A DNA stretch of 11,303 nt from positions 1 to 11,303 of the forward strand of contig JBGOVA010000150.1 of assembly GCA_041477875.1 (NCBI GenBank). Reading direction: 5' to 3'. Positions 7,217 to 11,303 of this stretch are shown piece after piece. Under the pieces are notes generated by a model. That model was given only the letters and a program-made list of their open reading frames with translations, had not been told where the DNA came from and did not search any database. The position numbers and the translations under genes were made by a program. The DNA is from SZUA-430 sp041477875. Lineage in GTDB: Bacteria > Pseudomonadota > Alphaproteobacteria > Micropepsales > Micropepsaceae. The first letter of the stretch is position 1. Each line of letters starts with the position of its first letter.

Positions 7217-7846
7217 TCAGCGCCGCATCAATTCCAAGGGGCCGCCTTTTTCCGCCGCCCGCTTATAGGCCGGCCGCTCGCGCAACCGCTGCAACAGCGC
7301 TTTCAGGCGCGGATAGGGTTCCAAGCGCTTGGACGTATCCGCGACCTCCAGGATGAAAGACATCTGGATATCCGCCGCGGTGAAATCCTTGCCCGCAAAA
7401 TAGTCATGCTTGGCAAGCGCGCCTTCCATATAGGCAAGATGGTTGGTGATCTCGCTTTCGATGCGCGGGCGCAGCGGCGCCCCGGCTTCGCCTAGCATGC
7501 CGACGTAGAGTGCGAGCAGGAACGGCAGCATCGCCGAGCCTTCGGCGAAGTGCATCCAGTGCGTATGGTCGGCCCAGTTGGACGCGCTCTCCGCCGGCCA
7601 CAGCTTTCCGTTGCCGTGCTTCTTCGTCAGGTACTCGATGATCGCCCCCGACTCCGCCACCACGCGGTCGCCGTCGCTGATCACCGGTGACTTGCCCAGC
7701 GGATGAACCTTCTTCAGCTCGGGCGGCGCCAAGCGCGTGGTCGCGTCGCGCTTGTAGTGCACGATCTCGTAGGGCGTGCCGAGCTCCTCCAAAAGCCACA
7801 ACACGCGGTGCGAACGCGAATTGTTCAGATGATGAACTTTGATCAT
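7217..7846 (-). CDS. Glutathione S-transferase
   Basis: A 209-residue cytosolic-type glutathione transferase, which would conjugate or reduce electrophiles or peroxides with glutathione. The N-terminal thioredoxin-like domain (about 1-80) starts MIKVHHLNNSRSHRVLWLLEEL; a Ser/Asn of the NNSRS segment is the likely glutathione-activating position. It continues with HPLGKSPVI, containing the cis-Pro, and the glutathione-binding ESGAIIEYL. The all-helical C-terminal domain contains FTAADIQMSF, the usual N-capping/hydrophobic-staple region. The start at 7846 has GGAGA 7 nt upstream; a start 7 codons earlier would bury that site in the coding region. The set HHLNNSRS...LWLLEEL is common in proteobacterial GSTs of unknown substrate. 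Its neighbours dps downstream and the lectin-like gene 77 bp upstream lie on the same strand, but shared transcription is not shown. Confidence 0.92.
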   Translation of the reverse strand: MIKVHHLNNSRSHRVLWLLEELGTPYEIVHYKRDATTRLAPPELKKVHPLGKSPVISDGDRVVAESGAIIEYLTKKHGNGKLWPAESASNWADHTHWMHFAEGSAMLPFLLALYVGMLGEAGAPLRPRIESEITNHLAYMEGALAKHDYFAGKDFTAADIQMSFILEVADTSKRLEPYPRLKALLQRLRERPAYKRAAEKGGPLELMRR

Positions 7847-7923
7847 GGGACAGTCTCCACCGGCCATTGTTGTCGACGGCTGAGACTATGGGAGGCGGGC
7901 CGTCGCGCGCTACAAGGAAAGCG

Positions 7924-9159
7924 TCAATGGACGGGCTTCATCGGCTGGAATGTGATCCGTTCCTGATACACGAACGACGCTTGGTTCAGCGTCGAATTGC
8001 CGAGCCAATTGCCGCCCGTGAAACAATCCAAGCGCTCACCGTCGATGCTGAGGCATTTCAAAAACGTCACGTTTCCCGCCTCCACGGGCATGGTCAGCGC
8101 GACGTTCCTCCACTGTGCGGGCGCACCGCCAACCGCATGGGCGAAGTGGCGAAAGCGTGCCGTACGCGCTCCACCGTTCAGCGTACCGACATACTGGCGC
8201 CACACGACCAGCTCCATGCAGTCGAAGCGCTCGTTCGCGCCCACCACGCAGTCGAAGTCGTAGTGCGCGAGATCTTGGCCTGAACCGGCGGCCGCCCGGC
8301 CGAAGTCGCTGCTGAGGTCGCTGACGCTCCAACTGCCGTCATAGCTGTAATGCCCAAGCGAGCGGTAGCCCGTGCTCGAATTCGCGAACGGCGCGAAGCA
8401 GTCGATGCGCGCGTCGTCCGGCGCGCCGTAGCATTTGGGGCTCGCGTCGACGTTTTCCGATGACGGCAGCACGATCGCGCTCCCCGACACGACGTTCCAA
8501 CCGTCGCCGGGCGAATAGACCGCGAAGTGGCGCAGCTTCTTGTCGGACGCCCACACGACGACGCAGTCGATCTTGTCCCCGGCGCGGAACGCGCAAGCGG
8601 GCTTCGACTGGTCGCTGATCTCTCCGCCTCGCGAAATCCACCCGTTCCAGATATTGCCGTCGAACGAGTTTTGCCACATCGCGCCGTCTTCGCCGCGCGC
8701 GAAGCAATCGATGCGCTGCGGCGCCTTCGACACGCATTCGGGATCGGATGTCAGGCTGCCGCCGAGATTCTCCCACGAGTGCAAATACGCACCGTCCCAC
8801 GTGCGCCGGAACATCACGCCGTCGCCGTGCCGCCGCACGAAGCAATCGATGTGATCGGGACTCCACGACACGCATTCGGGCCGCGCGTGATAGAACGCTG
8901 CGTTCGAGACGCCCGGCGCCGACGACCACGGCTGCCAAGCGCTCCCGTCCCACCAGCGCCGCCGCATCTGTCCGTCCTGCCCGCGCGCGAAGCAGTCGAT
9001 GCGTTTCGCGCCCGCCGCAACGCAGTCCGGGCCCGAGACCAAGACGCCGCCTTGACTCACCCAGCCCGTCCAATCATACCCGCCGACCCGCGTCGGCCGC
9101 GCCTCCGCCCGCGCGGCAAAGGCAACGATCAGCGATGAAACAAAAAGCGCGAAGCGCAT
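7924..9159 (-). CDS. Secreted seven-repeat PLL-like beta-propeller protein with seven cysteine pairs
   Basis: A 411-residue exported protein: the signal peptide MRFALFVSSLIVAFAARAEA is followed by seven repeats of about 46-65 residues. The better-kept repeats read PECVSxxPxRIDCFARGxDGxM followed by a W-rich strand (WDGxxxxxWENLGG). That matches the repeat of PLL-type seven-bladed fucose-binding propeller lectins from Photorhabdus, whose pattern is roughly AVSxGPNRxDVFVRGxDxxLW. Here the two small or hydrophobic positions are cysteines. The pairs are C46/C56, C96/C106, C142/C152, C189/C199, C243/C254, C304/C314 and C369/C379; all 14 cysteines belong to a pair and none is spare. The last three repeats are more divergent and longer. 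The start has GAGGGG 5 nt upstream; the frame continues upstream only as the shadow of the next gene. Glycan binding is inferred from the fold; the role (adhesin, host or prey factor, polysaccharide binding) is unknown. Confidence 0.82.
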   Translation of the reverse strand: MRFALFVSSLIVAFAARAEARPTRVGGYDWTGWVSQGGVLVSGPDCVAAGAKRIDCFARGQDGQMRRRWWDGSAWQPWSSAPGVSNAAFYHARPECVSWSPDHIDCFVRRHGDGVMFRRTWDGAYLHSWENLGGSLTSDPECVSKAPQRIDCFARGEDGAMWQNSFDGNIWNGWISRGGEISDQSKPACAFRAGDKIDCVVVWASDKKLRHFAVYSPGDGWNVVSGSAIVLPSSENVDASPKCYGAPDDARIDCFAPFANSSTGYRSLGHYSYDGSWSVSDLSSDFGRAAAGSGQDLAHYDFDCVVGANERFDCMELVVWRQYVGTLNGGARTARFRHFAHAVGGAPAQWRNVALTMPVEAGNVTFLKCLSIDGERLDCFTGGNWLGNSTLNQASFVYQERITFQPMKPVH

Positions 9160-9203
9160 GGAGGCCCCTCTGGCAGTGATCCCCAAGGGAATCGCGCGAC
9201 AAG

Positions 9204-9251
9204 GATTGGCCTCGCCGCCCGGGCTGTCGAGGCCCTGAATCGGAGCGCTCC
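9204..9251. repeat. Hairpin and adjacent perfect palindrome in the divergent lectin/crotonase spacer
   Basis: GGCCTCG (9208-9214) and CGAGGCC (9228-9234) form a 7-bp stem with a 13-base loop, extendable by GATT/AATC across a three-base bulge. Directly beside it is the perfect 10-base palindrome GGAGCGCTCC (9242-9251). Both lie in the roughly 190-bp region that must hold the start signals for the minus-strand propeller gene and the plus-strand crotonase gene. They could be an operator or leader structure of the propeller gene. I found no convincing -35/-10 pair here. Confidence 0.4.
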
Positions 9252-9349
9252 TGGCGATATCCACATGCAACGAACGCCAAGCTGTGGCTTGCGGCCGCTG
9301 CAATTCTCCGCGACCCTGGCCAATCAGTATTGAACAAGGACCGACACCC

Positions 9350-10156
9350 ATGAACGACCGCGTGACTGTGACCATCGACGAAGGCATCGCCGATGTCCGC
9401 CTGGTGCGCGCCGACAAGATGAACGCCCTCGACGACGCGATGTTCGGGGCCCTCATCGAAGCCGGCACGCGACTGAAGACGGAGCGCGGCTTGCGCGCCG
9501 TCGTGATCTCGGGCGAAGGCCGGGCCTTCTGCGCCGGCCTCGACATGGGCAACTTCCAGCGAACCGCCGACGCCGGCCGCGACCCGCGCCCGGCTGGGCG
9601 CCTTCTGCCGCGCACCAACGGCATCGCCAACAGCCCGCAATATGCAGTCTGGGTCTGGCGCGAGGTGCCGGTGCCCGTTATTGCCGCCGTCCACGGCGTC
9701 GCTTTCGGCGGCGGCTTTCAGCTGACGCTCGGCGCCGACATGCGTTACGTCGCGCCGGACACGAAAATGTCCGTGATGGAGATCAAATGGGGCCTCGTGC
9801 CGGACATGGCCGGCACCGTCATCATGCGCAACTTGCTGCGCGACGACGTCATCCGCGACCTCACCTACACCGGCCGCATCTTCACCGGCGAGGAGGCGGA
9901 GCGCATGGGCCTCGTCACGCGCCTGACCTCCGATCCGCGCGCCGAAGCGCTCGCCGCCGCGCGCGAAATCGCGCTGAAGAACCCCGACGCCATCCGCGCC
10001 GCCAAGCGCATGCTGAACGCCTTGCCGTTGGTCTCCGATGAGGAAGGCCTACTTGCAGAGTCGCGCGAGCAGGATGCGCTCGCCGGAAAGGCGAACCAAG
10101 TCGAGGCTGTGATGGCGCAGCTGCAGAAACGCGCCCCTCAATTCAAAGACAACTGA
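9350..10156 (+). CDS. Enoyl-CoA hydratase/isomerase family protein (crotonase superfamily)
   Basis: A 268-residue crotonase-superfamily enzyme acting on an acyl-CoA thioester, probably in fatty-acid or related catabolism. The oxyanion-hole segments are visible: AFCAGLDM (59-66) and HGVAFGGGFQLTLGADMRY (115-133). The position of the first catalytic Glu of enoyl-CoA hydratase (GGxELAM; rat E144) is Q124, while the second is kept as E144 in SVMEIKWGLVPDMAGT, followed by D152 where dienoyl-CoA isomerases also have an Asp. Simple hydratase activity is therefore doubtful; isomerase, hydrolase or another crotonase reaction is as likely. The C-terminal helical trimerisation part (GRIFTGEEAERMGLVTRL onward) is complete. 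The start at 9350 has AAGGA (9336-9340) 9 nt upstream; the 22-codon upstream extension lacks support. It is transcribed away from the propeller gene. Confidence 0.9.
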   Translation: MNDRVTVTIDEGIADVRLVRADKMNALDDAMFGALIEAGTRLKTERGLRAVVISGEGRAFCAGLDMGNFQRTADAGRDPRPAGRLLPRTNGIANSPQYAVWVWREVPVPVIAAVHGVAFGGGFQLTLGADMRYVAPDTKMSVMEIKWGLVPDMAGTVIMRNLLRDDVIRDLTYTGRIFTGEEAERMGLVTRLTSDPRAEALAAAREIALKNPDAIRAAKRMLNALPLVSDEEGLLAESREQDALAGKANQVEAVMAQLQKRAPQFKDN

Positions 10157-10160
10157 CGCG

Positions 10161-10176
10161 CGAGCGTCGCTCGTTT
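10161..10176 (+). terminator. Short hairpin after the crotonase gene
   Basis: CGAGCG-T-CGCTCG (10161-10173), four bases after the crotonase stop, followed by only three Ts. It is a possible weak intrinsic terminator; the T-run is too short to be convincing. Confidence 0.25.
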
Positions 10177-10226
10177 GGCTGCGATTGGCGAACGGGATAT
10201 GGTGGCGCAGCGACGGGGGCGAGCAA

Positions 10227-11303
10227 ATGAGGCGCACGTGTAGGGTCATCGCATTGCTTCTCACCGCGTTCAGCGGTGTTGCACCAGCATCGGCCGACGA
10301 CAGTGCGCCCTCTACAAAGGACTCCGTCTGCGGATTCGATATTGACGGGATCCCCGGCTTCACGGCTGCGGAGGTCGTCGAAAGGCCAAAGCCGCGCTAC
10401 CCGAGGGACGCACTCGCCAACTGGAGCGAAGGTTGGGTCCTTCTTGAGCAGAGCGTTGCAGCTGACGGTTCGGTGCGCGACCTCAAGGTCGTCGATGCGC
10501 TTGGCCCCAAGGACTTTGTCGACGCGAGTGTGAAAGCGGTCGCGCGATGGCGCTACAAACCGGCGACGCGCAATGGCGCCCCCGTAGACCAGTTTCTGCG
10601 TCAGAGTTCAGTTCTGTATCTCATCGAGGGTTCCGGTCGCGAGGCCGACCACATGCAATTCGTCCGCAAATACAATGGGGCCCGTAAGCTCGTACAGGAC
10701 AAGAAATACGACGAAGCAATTGCGCTCCTCGAAGAGGCGTTCAAGCCGCGCCTGAACCTCTACGAGGAAGCGATGGGGTCCTTTGTGCTCGCGCTCGTGT
10801 ACGCGGAAAAGAGGGATTGGCAACGCGCGCTTTTTCACATTCGACATGCATCGATCGAAGACGGCGTGTATCTTGAGAAAGTCATACGCGTTCCTGCCCT
10901 CGCGCTGCAGGTCGAAATCGAAGCGCGAACCGGAAGTTATGCCGAAGCTCTGTGCGCCTTTGAGCAGTTGCGATCGATCGATCCGCCTTCGGCGGCAGGT
11001 GAAAGTGAGGCGGCGAAAATTGTTGCTCGCATCAATGCGGCGTTGAAGGATCCAAAGCCCCTTGCCACCATTGCCCAACTCGCCACGCATCCGTTGTTCG
11101 ACGCTCCGGCGGTTTGGCGCCATCGGCTGCTGCGCTCCAAGTTCTCGTTTGCTGAAATCAAAGGCGACGTGAAGTCCTTTCGCCTTGCTTGCGTAGGGGC
11201 CGAGCACGACGCCGCGATGGACCCGGAAATGCAGTGGAGTGTGCCGGTCAAAGCCGGACCGTGCATTTTGCGCGTTGATGGTGCCCCCGGCGCCACGTTC
11301 AAC
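10227..11303 (+). CDS. Exported TonB C-terminal-domain protein with TPR-like region (3' end outside window)
   Basis: The frame is open from this ATG to the window edge (359 codons, no stop). MRRTCRVIALLLTAFSGVAPASA looks like a cleavable signal peptide (cut before DDSAP). Residues about 52-120 resemble the TonB C-terminal domain: RPKPRYPRDALANWSEGWVL, then a VAADGSVRDLKVVDA strand, then SVKAVARWRYKPATRNGAPV. From about 145 to 280 follow amphipathic helices with TPR-like character (ARKLVQDKKYDEAIALLEEA; ALVYAEKRDWQRALFHI; LQVEIEARTGSYAEALCAFE). There is no Pro-rich periplasmic spacer and no obvious lasting N-terminal anchor, so it is not a classical TonB energy transducer. Such TonB_C-plus-TPR proteins occur in Caulobacter-like bacteria without a firm function. 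The ribosome site is weak (GGGGGCGAGCAA). Codon use is looser than in its neighbours, with several AGG, CGA, GTA and ATA codons, which may point to a different origin. Confidence 0.8.
   Translation, partial: MRRTCRVIALLLTAFSGVAPASADDSAPSTKDSVCGFDIDGIPGFTAAEVVERPKPRYPRDALANWSEGWVLLEQSVAADGSVRDLKVVDALGPKDFVDASVKAVARWRYKPATRNGAPVDQFLRQSSVLYLIEGSGREADHMQFVRKYNGARKLVQDKKYDEAIALLEEAFKPRLNLYEEAMGSFVLALVYAEKRDWQRALFHIRHASIEDGVYLEKVIRVPALALQVEIEARTGSYAEALCAFEQLRSIDPPSAAGESEAAKIVARINAALKDPKPLATIAQLATHPLFDAPAVWRHRLLRSKFSFAEIKGDVKSFRLACVGAEHDAAMDPEMQWSVPVKAGPCILRVDGAPGATFN

Noticed and set aside
7874..7905. Inverted repeat CGACGGC-N18-GCCGTCG between the propeller and glutathione transferase genes, considered as a terminator
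   Set aside because: The loop is 18 bases and there is no T-run on the minus-strand downstream side; it could be chance in GC-rich DNA.
9160..9630. Upstream extension of the propeller gene to a 568-residue reading frame on the minus strand
   Set aside because: The extra part is antisense to the crotonase gene and lacks protein-like composition. A signal peptide and ribosome site mark 9159 as the start.

Overview
The window reads as chromosomal DNA of a GC-rich alphaproteobacterium. The grounds are the codon bias toward G/C at third positions, a KdpDE pair, a sphingomonad/Caulobacter-style TonB-dependent receptor, and a -10 element close to the alphaproteobacterial GCTANAWC form. The family cannot be fixed from the sequence alone. 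I see no tRNA, rRNA, CRISPR array, insertion sequence or phage gene. There is no gene-free stretch over 300 bases; the longest gaps are about 250 bp (4089-4337) and 190 bp (9160-9349).

Left end (1-1616, plus strand): the C-terminal part of the potassium-responsive sensor kinase KdpD runs in from outside, overlaps kdpE by ATGA, and is followed 2 bp later by a small single-pass membrane protein with four cysteines. The structural genes kdpFABC are presumably just upstream.

Centre left (1623-6617): a divergent locus. On the minus strand, a regulator made of two complete TetR-type repressors in one chain is followed 3 bp later by a family VIII (beta-lactamase-fold) serine hydrolase. On the plus strand lies a 759-residue TonB-dependent outer-membrane receptor. 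The space between them holds a good promoter candidate for the receptor, overlapped by an inverted repeat that is a candidate operator. My reading is a small uptake-and-hydrolysis unit for an unknown ester or amide, controlled by the tandem TetR protein.

Centre right (6668-9159, all minus strand): a Dps ferritin-like protein with its ferroxidase residues intact, a glutathione S-transferase, and a secreted seven-repeat protein. The last resembles the Photorhabdus PLL-type seven-bladed lectin propellers, but each of its seven repeats carries a pair of cysteines 10-11 residues apart.

Right end (9350-11303, plus strand): a crotonase-superfamily acyl-CoA enzyme with Gln at one of the two usual catalytic Glu positions. 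It is followed by the start of an exported protein that joins a TonB C-terminal-like domain to a TPR-like helical region and runs off the window.

The most distinctive items are the cysteine-stapled propeller and the tandem-TetR/hydrolase/receptor locus.
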